DNA of 64,000 bases, from assembly GCA_002479805.1 (NCBI GenBank), contig DLPB01000011.1, positions 1 to 64,000 of the forward strand, read 5' to 3'. Every line of letters begins with the position of its first letter. Position 1 is the stretch's first letter. Positions 7,841 to 16,445 of this stretch are shown here, one piece after another. The stretch comes from Micrococcales bacterium UBA7469 (GTDB taxonomy: Bacteria; Actinomycetota; Actinomycetes; Actinomycetales; Microbacteriaceae). Under the pieces are notes generated by a model, which did not search any database, was not told the DNA's origin, and saw nothing but the letters and a program-made list of their open reading frames with translations. The position numbers and the translations under genes are program-made.

Positions 7841-9211
7841 ATGAAGCAGGCCCTAATTGGGATCTCGAGCGGTTTGGTAGCCGGGCTACTCTTTCTTTCA
7901 ATTTTGTTTCTAGGCCCACTTTCCAACCGTCAGGATTCAACCCCGGTGGCATCGGAAGCCGTAACTGTTTCGGCTGTGGTTAGCTCCTCTGCTCAAGTCA
8001 CCGAGAGCGCCTCTGTGAGCGCCGTCGCAACTCAATCTTGCAGCGTGAAGGAGTACCTAGAGGCCGAGGGCATTTTGGATCTGCAGGCACAGGTCGTTGA
8101 TGTTTCGACTTCGGCCGTACTGCTGGATCGAAACGCCAAGGTTGGGGCCAGGACCGCATCGGTGTTGAAGCTCGTCACGGCTGCAGCAGCGCTAGAGACC
8201 CTCGGGCCAAACTACGTCGTTACCACCAGGGTCTATGTTGATGCCGCTGACCCAAGCATTCTTTACTTGGTTGGCGCGGGAGATGTGACGCTTTCTCGCA
8301 CCGATGTCAATAGCCAAAGCGTTTATAAGAACGCACCAAAACTATCTACTTTGGTTCGCCAAATCAGCAAGGCACTTCCCAGCCAAACCTTCAGTCAGAT
8401 TGTGCTCGACAGCACCTTGTTTGGTGCCAAGAACGGTGACTGGAAAGCCGACTGGGACAAAAAGGGCATCGCCGAGGGTTACATGTCTCGCGTATCCGCC
8501 TTGCAGGTTGATGGCGATCGCAACAACCCCGCCGGCAAGGACTCTGCTCGCGGCAGCGACCCGGTTGCCAGAGCCGGCAAATGGTTTAAGGAAGCCCTTG
8601 GTGCTGCCGGCAGCAAAGCCGCTGTGACCAACGGAGTTGCACCAACCTCGGCAAAGGAGGTTGCCAAGGTTACCTCCAGGCCGATCAAGGAGTGGATCGA
8701 CTACATGCTGGTGGTATCCGACAACACCCTGGCCGAGGCCCTGGCCCGACTAGTTGCAGTTGACACCGGTTTTGGTTCTAGCTTTGCCTCCCTTGACGGC
8801 GCATACAAGCTGGCTCTGAAGAACACTGGCTTGGACCTGAGCTCACTGCGCATCGAGGATGGCTCAGGCCTCTCCGATTACAACGCGGCATCACCAGCCC
8901 TAATCAACTCTTTGCTTGGCCTGGTGCAAGCCGGCTATGGTGACTTCGAAGTCATAAAAGATGGCATGCCGGTGGCCGGAACCCCTGGGTCCCTTTCTTA
9001 TCGCCTAGAGGATGCGGCGGGCCGCATCACCGCAAAGACCGGGTGGATTCAGTCCGGCTACACACTTGCCGGATTCATGCAGACACCAGACGGTGGCAAT
9101 TTGATTTTCACGCTGCTCAACCTCGGAAAAGTCTCCGAAGCTAATCGCGAGGCGATGGATGATTTGGCGATGGCGATTTACAACTGCGGCACCAAGCTCG
9201 GGAACGAGTAG
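7841..9211 (+). CDS. dacB: D-alanyl-D-alanine carboxypeptidase/endopeptidase (PBP4 family)
   Basis: The 456-residue protein has an N-terminal signal/anchor (GLVAGLLFLSILFLG), a Ser/Thr/Val-rich spacer to about residue 65, then a penicillin-binding domain. All three catalytic motifs are visible: SVLK (Ser107, Lys110), SDN (293-295) and KTG (399-401). The insert between motifs one and two is typical of class C low-molecular-weight PBPs. It trims peptidoglycan stem peptides on the outer face of the membrane. The next gene starts two bases after its stop, so they are probably co-transcribed although functionally unrelated. Confidence 0.9.
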   Translation: MKQALIGISSGLVAGLLFLSILFLGPLSNRQDSTPVASEAVTVSAVVSSSAQVTESASVSAVATQSCSVKEYLEAEGILDLQAQVVDVSTSAVLLDRNAKVGARTASVLKLVTAAAALETLGPNYVVTTRVYVDAADPSILYLVGAGDVTLSRTDVNSQSVYKNAPKLSTLVRQISKALPSQTFSQIVLDSTLFGAKNGDWKADWDKKGIAEGYMSRVSALQVDGDRNNPAGKDSARGSDPVARAGKWFKEALGAAGSKAAVTNGVAPTSAKEVAKVTSRPIKEWIDYMLVVSDNTLAEALARLVAVDTGFGSSFASLDGAYKLALKNTGLDLSSLRIEDGSGLSDYNAASPALINSLLGLVQAGYGDFEVIKDGMPVAGTPGSLSYRLEDAAGRITAKTGWIQSGYTLAGFMQTPDGGNLIFTLLNLGKVSEANREAMDDLAMAIYNCGTKLGNE

Positions 9212-9213
9212 CG

Positions 9214-9798
9214 ATGGCTCGGGCGCTGTTTGTCATAGATGTTCAAAACGACTTCTGTGAGGGCGGGGCCTTGGCTTGCCAGGGCGGTGCTCAGGTTGCC
9301 AGCAGCATCACAAATTACCTTGTGGCCAATAGGCCCGGCTATGACTATGTAATCGCCTCCCGCGATTGGCACACGCCGCAAAGTGACAACGGCGGTCACT
9401 TCCCATCACCTGGTGCCGAGCCGGATTTTGTGAACACCTGGCCGCTGCACTGCATCGCGGGGGAGCCGGGTGCGGAATATCATCCGAATCTAGATACCTC
9501 GCTAATCGATATCCATATCAAAAAGGGCCAGGGTCAACACGGATACTCAATTTTTGAAGGCGTTACCGATGGTGGCGAGAAGATTCAGCAGCTGCTTGGG
9601 CGTCTTGAGATTGTAGAGGTAGACGTGGTCGGGATCGCGACCGACTACTGTGTTAGAGCTTCGGCGCTAGACGCCAAGCAATTTGGTCTCGAGGTCCGGG
9701 TAATTACATCACTGACCGCTGGAGTGTCCGCAGCCTCAACCGAAGCTGCAATTGACGAGCTGGTTGATGCCGGCGTCAGAGTCGCGGCAACCGCCTAA
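9214..9798 (+). CDS. pncA: Nicotinamidase (isochorismatase superfamily)
   Basis: The 194-residue protein shows the nicotinamidase pattern: VIDVQNDFCEGG with catalytic Asp9, metal-site residues in SRDWHTP (Asp51, His53), a catalytic Lys in HIKKG (103 or 104), and nucleophile Cys146 in IATDYCVRASALDA. It hydrolyses nicotinamide to nicotinate in the cytoplasm for NAD salvage. It follows dacB by two bases. Its stop overlaps the convergent galK stop by four bases. Confidence 0.9.
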   Translation: MARALFVIDVQNDFCEGGALACQGGAQVASSITNYLVANRPGYDYVIASRDWHTPQSDNGGHFPSPGAEPDFVNTWPLHCIAGEPGAEYHPNLDTSLIDIHIKKGQGQHGYSIFEGVTDGGEKIQQLLGRLEIVEVDVVGIATDYCVRASALDAKQFGLEVRVITSLTAGVSAASTEAAIDELVDAGVRVAATA

Positions 9799-10934
9799 AA
9801 CTCGCGCTTTGCGCCTTCTGATGGGGTAACCGAGAAAACTCTCGGTGCTTTGAACCCAGCCTTGGCAAACGCTGCCAGGCAGTTGGTCTCCAGTTCGGAA
9901 AGTTTGTCCTTGTGAATGATTGCAATCGCAGCTCCGCCAAAACCACCACCGGTCATGCGCGCGCCAATGGCTCCGGTTGCCATCGCGGTCTCTACCGCTA
10001 GGTCAAGCTCGGCCACTGAGATTTCAAAGTCATCGCGCATCGAGGCGTGGGATTCCAAAAGCAATCTGCCAAGAGCTGCAAGGTTTCCTTCGCGAAGTGC
10101 GAAGAGCGTGTCCAGCACTCGCTGGTTTTCGGTAATGACGTGACGAACTCTTCTAAAAGTTTCGTCATCAAGTTGCGATTGAGCCCTGGGCAGGTCCGAG
10201 AGCGATAGCTCGCGAAGCGATGCCACACCAAGCTGTTTTGCCCCAACTTCACAGGAGGTTCTTCTCGAGCCGTAACCGCCGTGAGCGTGAGAGTGAGAAA
10301 CCTGAGTGTCGATCACCGCAACCACTAAATCGTGCTGGCTGAGGCCAAGGTCAACAACTGTGATCTCTAGATCTTGGCAGTCAATCAAAACCGCAGAATC
10401 GTCCTGCGCCATCATCGATGCGGTCTGGTCCATGATTCCGGTTGGTGCTCCAACCACCTGATTCTCGGCCTGCTGGCCAATCAGCGCGAGCTGTTTGCGC
10501 TCCAGATTTGCACCCCAGAGCTGATTCAGCGCAATTGCCATCGCGCTCTCGATAGCGGCAGACGATGAAAGTCCAGCACCGATTGGGACATCCGAGGTGA
10601 TGTAGCAATCAAATCCCGCGGTGGCGTACTGGCGCATGACCCATGCGACACCCAGTGGATAGAGGGCCCAATCCAGATCGGTTGGCTTGTCATCATCGAG
10701 CGAAATCTCATAGACCTTGCTGTCGATTTCGCTCACCACGCGGCAGCTGCGATCGCTGCGCAGCGAGACGGCGGCATAGGTTCGGTAGTTGATGCCAAAG
10801 GGCAGAACAAAGCCGTTGTTGTAGTCGGTGTGCTCGCCGATTAGATTTGCGCGACCTGGTGCGGACCATACTCCGGTTGGTGCGTATCCAAAACTTGCGT
10901 GAAAGCCGGCTTGTGCCTTGGCGGTCAAATTCAC
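9795..10934 (-). CDS. galK: Galactokinase
   Basis: The 379-residue GHMP kinase has the galactokinase signature GRANLIGEHTDYNNGF near residues 27-42, the ATP-binding loop PIGAGLSSSAA, and the C-terminal GARMTGGGFGGA. It phosphorylates galactose to galactose-1-phosphate. It overlaps galT by four bases (ATGA), so it is translationally coupled as the second gene of a galT-galK unit. galE is not in the window. There is no arabinose-type operator upstream, suggesting different control from the neighbouring ara locus. Confidence 0.95.
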   Translation of the reverse strand: MNLTAKAQAGFHASFGYAPTGVWSAPGRANLIGEHTDYNNGFVLPFGINYRTYAAVSLRSDRSCRVVSEIDSKVYEISLDDDKPTDLDWALYPLGVAWVMRQYATAGFDCYITSDVPIGAGLSSSAAIESAMAIALNQLWGANLERKQLALIGQQAENQVVGAPTGIMDQTASMMAQDDSAVLIDCQDLEITVVDLGLSQHDLVVAVIDTQVSHSHAHGGYGSRRTSCEVGAKQLGVASLRELSLSDLPRAQSQLDDETFRRVRHVITENQRVLDTLFALREGNLAALGRLLLESHASMRDDFEISVAELDLAVETAMATGAIGARMTGGGFGGAAIAIIHKDKLSELETNCLAAFAKAGFKAPRVFSVTPSEGAKREF

Positions 10935-12010
10935 TGCATGACCTCTCTGAGTCTTTGCGCTGCTGCTTCCGGAGTTATGTCTCCCACCCAGGCACCCATG
11001 GCGGCCTCTGAGCCGGCCAGGTATTTGAGCTTGTCGGCTGCACGTCTTGGAGAGGTGATCTGCAGCATCAATCGGAACTGGTTTCGCTTTTCAACCTTTG
11101 GCGCTTGGTGCCAAGCTGCAATGTATGGGGTTGGGCTGTCGTAAAGCTTGTCGACTCCTTGAAGCAGGGTCTTGTAAAAGGCAGCCAGGTCTGCAGCTTC
11201 AAATTCGTTGAGCTGCGAGAGGTCTTGAATTGCTCGCTTTGGCAGCGCGTGAATTTCGATTGGCCACCTAGCAGCAAATGGCACGTAGGCGATGAAGTGC
11301 TCGCTCTCTAAAATCACTCGGTCGCTAGCGGCCTCAAAGTCGTAAAGCTCCTGGAAGAAATTAGGACCAAATTTTTCAATCGACGCTAAAAGCTGCTTGG
11401 TCTTTGGAGTCACAAATGGGTAGGCGTAGATCTGACCGTGTGGGTGGTGCAGGGTGACGCCGATCTCCTGACCGCGGTTTTCAAATGGGAAAACTTGAAC
11501 CACGCCAGGTTGGTTGTAGAGGTCGCGGGTGCGATCGCTCCAGGCCCTGATAACCGTTTCGATTCTGCTGATCGGCATCGAACCGAGGCTGCCCTCATGT
11601 TCTGGGCTAAAAACCACTACCTCGCAGCGACCAAATGCGGTCGTCGAAAAACCAAAGGGAGAACTGGAGACCTCTTCGATTTCACCAACCCCCGGCCCAA
11701 AAGCCGGACCCTTGTTCTCGAAAACCGCGACGTCAAAGTTGTCGGGTAGCTCCGAGAGGTTGGTTTCGGTGGTTGGGCAAAGCGGACAGGCATTTGCCGG
11801 TGGTAAAAAGGCTCGGGTTTGACGATGGCTTGCCACTGTTATGTAGTCGCCGGTCAGCGGATCAAAACGCAAATCAGCGGTCTGAGGCCGGAGGTCTGTT
11901 TCGCGCAAATCTGGCTTGCGAACCATGGGGTGCGTCGAGTTAACGTCGTCAAAATAGAAGAGGTCGCGACCATCAAACAGCTTGGCTGCGATTCGCTCTC
12001 TCTTGGACAA
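10931..12010 (-). CDS. galT: Galactose-1-phosphate uridylyltransferase
   Basis: The 359-residue protein has the GalT hallmarks: a CPLC zinc pair (75, 78) and the active-site HPHGQIYAYPF with His189-Pro-His191, where the second His is the uridylylated nucleophile. It exchanges UMP between UDP-glucose and galactose-1-phosphate in the Leloir pathway. It is first in a two-gene operon with galK. The start is TTG at 12010. The roughly 210-base divergent gap toward araA is A/T-rich next to galT, consistent with a promoter that I could not define. Confidence 0.95.
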   Translation of the reverse strand: MSKRERIAAKLFDGRDLFYFDDVNSTHPMVRKPDLRETDLRPQTADLRFDPLTGDYITVASHRQTRAFLPPANACPLCPTTETNLSELPDNFDVAVFENKGPAFGPGVGEIEEVSSSPFGFSTTAFGRCEVVVFSPEHEGSLGSMPISRIETVIRAWSDRTRDLYNQPGVVQVFPFENRGQEIGVTLHHPHGQIYAYPFVTPKTKQLLASIEKFGPNFFQELYDFEAASDRVILESEHFIAYVPFAARWPIEIHALPKRAIQDLSQLNEFEAADLAAFYKTLLQGVDKLYDSPTPYIAAWHQAPKVEKRNQFRLMLQITSPRRAADKLKYLAGSEAAMGAWVGDITPEAAAQRLREVMQ

Positions 12011-12169
12011 TCTGACTCCTGCTCTAAGTTTCGGTTAAGAATACGCTCAAAAACGAACAAATTCGAAACCACTAATTATCAATTTAATAAGCACTCGCAT
12101 TCGACTAACTGGTCGCTAGTGAAATAAAACCGTTATCCCCCCGGCCAATAAGACTCCTTGCGAAGCGCC

Positions 12170-12185
12170 ATGTGAACGCTAACAT
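12170..12185. promoter_or_regulatory. Arabinose-regulon operator upstream of araA
   Basis: ATGTGAACGCTAACAT is an imperfect palindrome centred on CG. It is nearly the same as sites before araB (16408-16423) and before the sugar-transport genes (18801-18816), giving a shared pattern ATGTKANCGSTAACAK. It lies 35 bases before the araA start codon. The likely ligand is the LacI-type regulator encoded at 15365-16375. Confidence 0.8.
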
Positions 12186-12220
12186 TGCAGGCACAGGCAG
12201 CGTTGCAATTAGGGAGTGTC

Positions 12221-13720
12221 ATGTCAGGCAAGAACTTCGAAATTTGGTTTGTTACCGGAAGTCAAAATCTCTACGGCGAGGAGACTCTTCGCCAAGTTGC
12301 CGAACAATCCCAACTCGTAGTCGATCAATTGGCCAAGGGCCTAAGTGCAGGCGTCAAGCTGGTCTGGCAGCCGGTTGTGAAGTCCAATGAAGAGATTCGC
12401 GCCACCTTGATGGCTGCTACCGCCAGCGAAACCTGCGTCGGTGTAATCACCTGGATGCACACCTTCTCCCCGGCAAAGATGTGGATCAACGGCCTAGAGC
12501 TATTGAAGAAGCCGCTACTTCACCTACACACCCAGGCTGGGCAGTCGCTACCTTGGTCCACCATCGACATGGACTTCATGAACCTAAACCAGGCTGCTCA
12601 CGGTGACCGTGAATACGCCCACATCCTCAGCCGGATGGATGTTGCCCGCAAAGTAGTGGTCGGGCACCCCACCGATCAGCGAGTGCAGGGTGAGGTTGAT
12701 GCTTGGGCCTATGCAACCTTGGGTTGGCAGAAGTCTCAGCATCTGAAGCTTGCTCGCTTTGGTGACAACATGAGGTATGTGGCAGTTACCGATGGAGACA
12801 AAGTTTCTGCTCAAATGACATTTGGTATGTCGATCGAGCAGCTAGGCGTGAACACGCTGGTTGATGCTGTCGCAAAGGTGACCGATGCCGAGGCCGAAAA
12901 GCTCTGCCAAGAGTACGAGGCGCTATACGACGTAGCAGCTGAACTGCGCGCAGGCGGTGCCCGTCACGACTCACTGGTTTATGGCGCAAAGATCGAGATC
13001 GCACTGCGCGGAATCTTGGAGGCCGGCGGTTACTCTGCCTTCACCTCGAACTTCGAAGACCTCGGCGAGCTAAAGCAGCTGCCTGGTCTTGCGGTACAGC
13101 GATTGATGGCGGATGGCTATGGCTTTGGTGGCGAGGGTGACTGGAAGACCTCTGCGCTTCTGGCAATCATGAAGGCTATGACTCCAGCTGATGGCGGCAC
13201 CTCATTCATGGAGGACTACACCTATCACTTTGGTCCCGGCACCCCAAAGGTGCTGGGAGCTCACATGCTCGAGGTTTGCCCAACTATCTCTGGGCAGAAG
13301 CCGCGCATTGAGATTCACCCGCTCGGCATTGGCGGAAAGGAAGATCCGGTTCGCATGGTCTTCACCGCAAAGCCGGCTAGCGGCCGCGTGGTTTGCCTAA
13401 CCGACCTAGGTGGCCGCTTCCGCATGATCTCTAACGAGATCAAGATTGTTGAGCCAACCGAAGATTTGCCTAACTTGCCGGTTGCTAGGGCGGTTTGGGA
13501 GCCGGCTCCAAGCCTTGCGGTATCGGCTGAGGCCTGGATGCTTGCAGGTGGCAGCCACCACACGGTCTTGACCAACTCGGTATCCGAGGCCACCATTCAG
13601 GACTTCGCACGCATCGCTGGAGTGGAACTTGTGAACATTGATTCCAGCACCACCTCAGTCTCGATTCGCAAGGAACTGCAGTGGTCTTCGGCCTACTACC
13701 GATTGGCTGCCAAGCTCTAA
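12221..13720 (+). CDS. araA: L-arabinose isomerase
   Basis: The 499-residue product has the AraA N terminus (FEIWFVTGSQNLYGEETL), the GVITWMHTFSPAKMWI region, TLGWQKSQHLKLARFGDNMR, and the metal/active-site strand GGTSFMEDYTYHF. It converts L-arabinose to L-ribulose with Mn2+ in the cytoplasm. An in-frame ATG at 12185 lies on the operator; ATG at 12221 is preferred because GGGAG precedes it and the family N terminus begins there. It is separated from araB-araD by an epimerase, two unknown genes and the regulator. Confidence 0.95.
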   Translation: MSGKNFEIWFVTGSQNLYGEETLRQVAEQSQLVVDQLAKGLSAGVKLVWQPVVKSNEEIRATLMAATASETCVGVITWMHTFSPAKMWINGLELLKKPLLHLHTQAGQSLPWSTIDMDFMNLNQAAHGDREYAHILSRMDVARKVVVGHPTDQRVQGEVDAWAYATLGWQKSQHLKLARFGDNMRYVAVTDGDKVSAQMTFGMSIEQLGVNTLVDAVAKVTDAEAEKLCQEYEALYDVAAELRAGGARHDSLVYGAKIEIALRGILEAGGYSAFTSNFEDLGELKQLPGLAVQRLMADGYGFGGEGDWKTSALLAIMKAMTPADGGTSFMEDYTYHFGPGTPKVLGAHMLEVCPTISGQKPRIEIHPLGIGGKEDPVRMVFTAKPASGRVVCLTDLGGRFRMISNEIKIVEPTEDLPNLPVARAVWEPAPSLAVSAEAWMLAGGSHHTVLTNSVSEATIQDFARIAGVELVNIDSSTTSVSIRKELQWSSAYYRLAAKL

Positions 13721-13722
13721 CC

Positions 13723-14586
13723 ATGACTTCGCAAACTTTGACCATTACCAATGGTGACGCTGCCGCTGTTGTCAACTTGGTGGGATTGGCTTTGGTGGGC
13801 TTGCGCTTTGGCGAACACGAGGTAATTCCAGAAACCGATCTTGGGCCCAAGGTGTTCGCCGGAACGCTGCTGACCCCTTGGCCAAACCGAGTCGAGGGCG
13901 GGTCATACGTTTTTCAGGGCCAGCGTTATCAGCTCGAGGTGCGTGACGGCAAAGGCAATGCGCTGCACGGCATGGTCGATGAGAATCTGGCCGAGGTGCT
14001 TGATGCGAAAACCGGCTATGCTAAGTTGCAAACTGAGGTATTGCCAACCGCGGGGTATCCCTGGCAGCTAAGAGTCGAGGCGGAGTTTGATCTCACGTCG
14101 AGTACTTTGACCATTAGTTATAAAATCACCAACCTCAGCGAGCTACCGGCCCCAGTTGGCATCGGAAGTCACCCTTACTTCCCATACACCGATGGCACAA
14201 CTATCGAGATCAACGCAAAAACTGCTGCCATCCACGGTCAGAACATGATTCCGATTGGAAAGCAACCCGCTAGCGAACTTGGTCTTGGCCCAGGGCGCAA
14301 AGCTCTGGTTTCTGATTTGAAGTTAGACACTCAATTTTCCGAACTCGCGGATCCAGTGGTCAGCATCACCAATGAGCGTTTTGGCTATGAGGTTTGGCAG
14401 CAGGATGCCAACTGGCTGATGGTCTATAACACCCAGGTTTTCCCATGGGCAACGGGGACGGGAAATGCCATCGCAATTGAACCGCAAACTTGCCCGGCAG
14501 ATGCCTTCAACACCGGTGAGGATCTGCGCGTAATTGCCAGCGGCGAGAGCACTTCGATGCGCTGGGGAGTAAGACTTCGAGGATAG
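13723..14586 (+). CDS. Aldose 1-epimerase (galactose mutarotase family)
   Basis: The 287-residue beta-sandwich protein shows the aldose-epimerase residues: TPWPNRVEGGSY near the N terminus, NALHG (catalytic-region His), GIGSHPYFPY (second His), and a C-terminal IAIEPQTCPADAFNTG with the conserved Glu. It interconverts sugar anomers. Its position two bases after araA suggests that it supplies the anomer of arabinose used by AraA, or of galactose for the nearby Leloir genes. ATG at 13723 is chosen; the longer in-frame start at 13681 lies inside araA. Confidence 0.88.
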   Translation: MTSQTLTITNGDAAAVVNLVGLALVGLRFGEHEVIPETDLGPKVFAGTLLTPWPNRVEGGSYVFQGQRYQLEVRDGKGNALHGMVDENLAEVLDAKTGYAKLQTEVLPTAGYPWQLRVEAEFDLTSSTLTISYKITNLSELPAPVGIGSHPYFPYTDGTTIEINAKTAAIHGQNMIPIGKQPASELGLGPGRKALVSDLKLDTQFSELADPVVSITNERFGYEVWQQDANWLMVYNTQVFPWATGTGNAIAIEPQTCPADAFNTGEDLRVIASGESTSMRWGVRLRG

Positions 14587-14596
14587 GGTTTACGTC

Positions 14597-14953
14597 ATGA
14601 AGTGGACTTTGTTTGGCAAGCGCCCAACCAACCCGGCTCCTAGTTGGACCGGTGCGGTTTTGGCATTTATCTTTGCCAGTCAGACCTTCATCGACTCTTC
14701 AGCTGGTTACCCGCAGTACATGAGTTTTTTGGCTTTTGGAACCGGGTTTTGGTTTTTGTATCAGGGCATTAGAGCTAAGGCGCTGTTTGCGTTTTTGTTT
14801 TTGCCGGTCGCTTCGCTCTGGCTACTGCCACTTTTGGCGATCGACCCTTTTTCCAAAATGAACGCGATTACCTTTACGGCACACTCACTATTGGCACTGC
14901 TGTTTGGCGTCGCGGCCTACACATACACGGCTCGGGAGAGAGTGCAGAAGTGA
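14597..14953 (+). CDS. Small membrane protein of unknown function in the arabinose cluster
   Basis: The 118-residue protein has about three membrane segments (TGAVLAFIFASQTFI, a segment around FLAFGTGFWFLYQGI, LFAFLFLPVASLWLLPLL) and a last helix around LLALLFGVAAYTYTA. It lies ten bases after the epimerase and overlaps the next gene by four bases, so it is inside the araA transcript. I recognise no family. It is rich in Phe and Leu codons such as TTT, giving this stretch a more A/T-rich look than araA. Confidence 0.6.
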   Translation: MKWTLFGKRPTNPAPSWTGAVLAFIFASQTFIDSSAGYPQYMSFLAFGTGFWFLYQGIRAKALFAFLFLPVASLWLLPLLAIDPFSKMNAITFTAHSLLALLFGVAAYTYTARERVQK

Positions 14954-15372
14954 GCGACAATTTCGTAGGCTTTGCGCAATCTCCAAAAGCCGATCCAAAT
15001 CGCAAATTGGAGACCCTGAGTTTTGAATTTCAATCTATGAGAGATATCAAGCAGGCCATTCAGCTGCTGTCAACCGAATCTGGGCTGAGCAGCTGGCTTG
15101 GGAAATTAGCCAAGTTTGATTTTCGTCAGGGTGCAAAGCTTCGATATGGCGATGAAGCTCATGGAGCCACCTTCGCACTAATTCAAATTCCAAAGCGTTT
15201 CGTGTTGATTGCAGAAACCCTAGGCGAGGTTGATCTTCGTTTTCGAGAGCAAAGGTCTGGATGTCAGCTATCCCTCAGCGTAAAAAGAGCCTTGCTTCCC
15301 CAGGAGTACGACGCCTGGGTGAATGAGGTATCGGCAATCGCAAAAGTCTTTGGAGAAGTAGCAAATGGCTAA
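14950..15372 (+). CDS. Unknown soluble protein, possibly SRPBCC/START-like
   Basis: This 140-residue protein has no membrane segment or recognised motif. Its pattern (an N-terminal helix with SMRDIKQAIQLL, a strand-rich middle GATFALIQIPKRFVLIAETLGEVDLRF, and a C-terminal helix EYDAWVNEVSAIAKVF) is what an SRPBCC/START-like ligand-binding fold would look like. That is only a guess. It starts with GTG overlapping the previous stop and itself overlaps the regulator start by eight bases, so it is translated as part of the araA-to-araR run. Confidence 0.5.
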   Translation: MSDNFVGFAQSPKADPNRKLETLSFEFQSMRDIKQAIQLLSTESGLSSWLGKLAKFDFRQGAKLRYGDEAHGATFALIQIPKRFVLIAETLGEVDLRFREQRSGCQLSLSVKRALLPQEYDAWVNEVSAIAKVFGEVANG

Positions 15373-16375
15373 CCCAAAGCAGGCGAATATCTACGACGTG
15401 GCCCGGTTGGCCAAGGTCTCGCACCAGACCGTATCGAGAGTTCTGAACAACAATCCATCAATTCGCCCAGAGACCAAAACCCGAGTACTGAAGGCAATGG
15501 AGTCACTCGGCTATCGACCATCGCTTGCGGCAAGAGCGCTCGCTTCCTCACGCTCCAAGATGCTCGGAATTTTGTCCTCCGACACCGACTTCACCGGACC
15601 TGCCGCCATGGTGCATCACATGGAGGCGGCAGCCCGCGCTCAGGGCTACTTTGTGGTGACGGTTGGCATCGATGCCAACGACGAGGAGTCGGTGCAGTCC
15701 GGAATTGATCACCTGATGAAACTGGGTATTGAGGGTCTGGCACTGGTAACCCCGCAGTTGCGAGCGGTGGAGATTGTCAGGGCTGCAGTATCCGGAATTC
15801 CGGTGGTGACGCTCGACAGCATGTATCGCATGGATGAGTTGGCAGTTTCGGTAGATAACTTTGCCGGTGGCGCAGCTGCCACCCAGCATCTAATTGATCT
15901 TGGACACCGCAACATCGTTCACATTTCTGGCCCGCAAGGCTGGTTTGAGTCGACCACCAGGGCTGCCGGTTACACCGCCACCATGCTGAATGCGAATCTC
16001 ACCCCGCAAGTGTTGGACGGCGATTGGCAAATCGATACCGGTTACCGCATCGGCAAGAAGTTGGACATCGAATCAAAGGGCGTCACCGCGCTGTTTGTCG
16101 CGAATGATCGGATGGCATTTGGTCTGCTGCACGCTATGCGCGAGCGCGGTATCGAGGTGCCGGAGCGACTTAGCATCGTTGGTTTTGATGACTTAGAGGA
16201 GTCAACCTATAGCTCGCCACCGCTAACCACCTTGCGTCAAGACTTCAAGGAATTGGGCAACCGAGCAATGAACCTGTTGCTCTCAGAGATTTCCGGAACC
16301 TCGACTAAAAAGCTTGATCGACTGATTCCCGAGCTGATTAAGCGTGGCTCTACCGCAGCGGTGCCAAAGTTATAA
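15365..16375 (+). CDS. araR: LacI-family transcriptional regulator, probable AraR
   Basis: The 336-residue protein has a LacI helix-turn-helix (IYDVARLAKVSHQTVSRVLN, then hinge helix SLAARALASSR) and a periplasmic-binding-protein-like sensor domain (DSMYRMDELAVSVDN, FVANDRMAFGLLHAM, GFDDLEESTYSSPPLTTLRQ). Its place between araA and araB, together with three matching palindromes in the locus, makes it the likely repressor of arabinose genes. LacI-type AraR proteins are known in other actinobacteria. The symbol is assigned by context. ATG at 15365 lies within the end of the previous gene. Confidence 0.85.
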   Translation: MANPKQANIYDVARLAKVSHQTVSRVLNNNPSIRPETKTRVLKAMESLGYRPSLAARALASSRSKMLGILSSDTDFTGPAAMVHHMEAAARAQGYFVVTVGIDANDEESVQSGIDHLMKLGIEGLALVTPQLRAVEIVRAAVSGIPVVTLDSMYRMDELAVSVDNFAGGAAATQHLIDLGHRNIVHISGPQGWFESTTRAAGYTATMLNANLTPQVLDGDWQIDTGYRIGKKLDIESKGVTALFVANDRMAFGLLHAMRERGIEVPERLSIVGFDDLEESTYSSPPLTTLRQDFKELGNRAMNLLLSEISGTSTKKLDRLIPELIKRGSTAAVPKL

Positions 16376-16407
16376 AAGCGTGATGGTTTTTGCCCTGATT
16401 TGGGGCG

Positions 16408-16423
16408 ATGTTATCGCTAACAT
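16408..16423. promoter_or_regulatory. Arabinose-regulon operator upstream of araB
   Basis: ATGTTATCGCTAACAT is a near-perfect palindrome matching the sites at 12170 and 18801. It lies 22 bases before the araB ATG in the 70-base gap after the regulator gene. Repression here would control araB-araD. Confidence 0.82.
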
Positions 16424-16445
16424 TTAGAGGTCGGACGGAGTTGTC

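Noticed and set aside
12011..12169. A shared galT/araA operator
   Set aside because: Apart from the araA site at 12170 there is no second copy of the motif in the galT-proximal part. The A/T-rich run there shows no clear palindrome.
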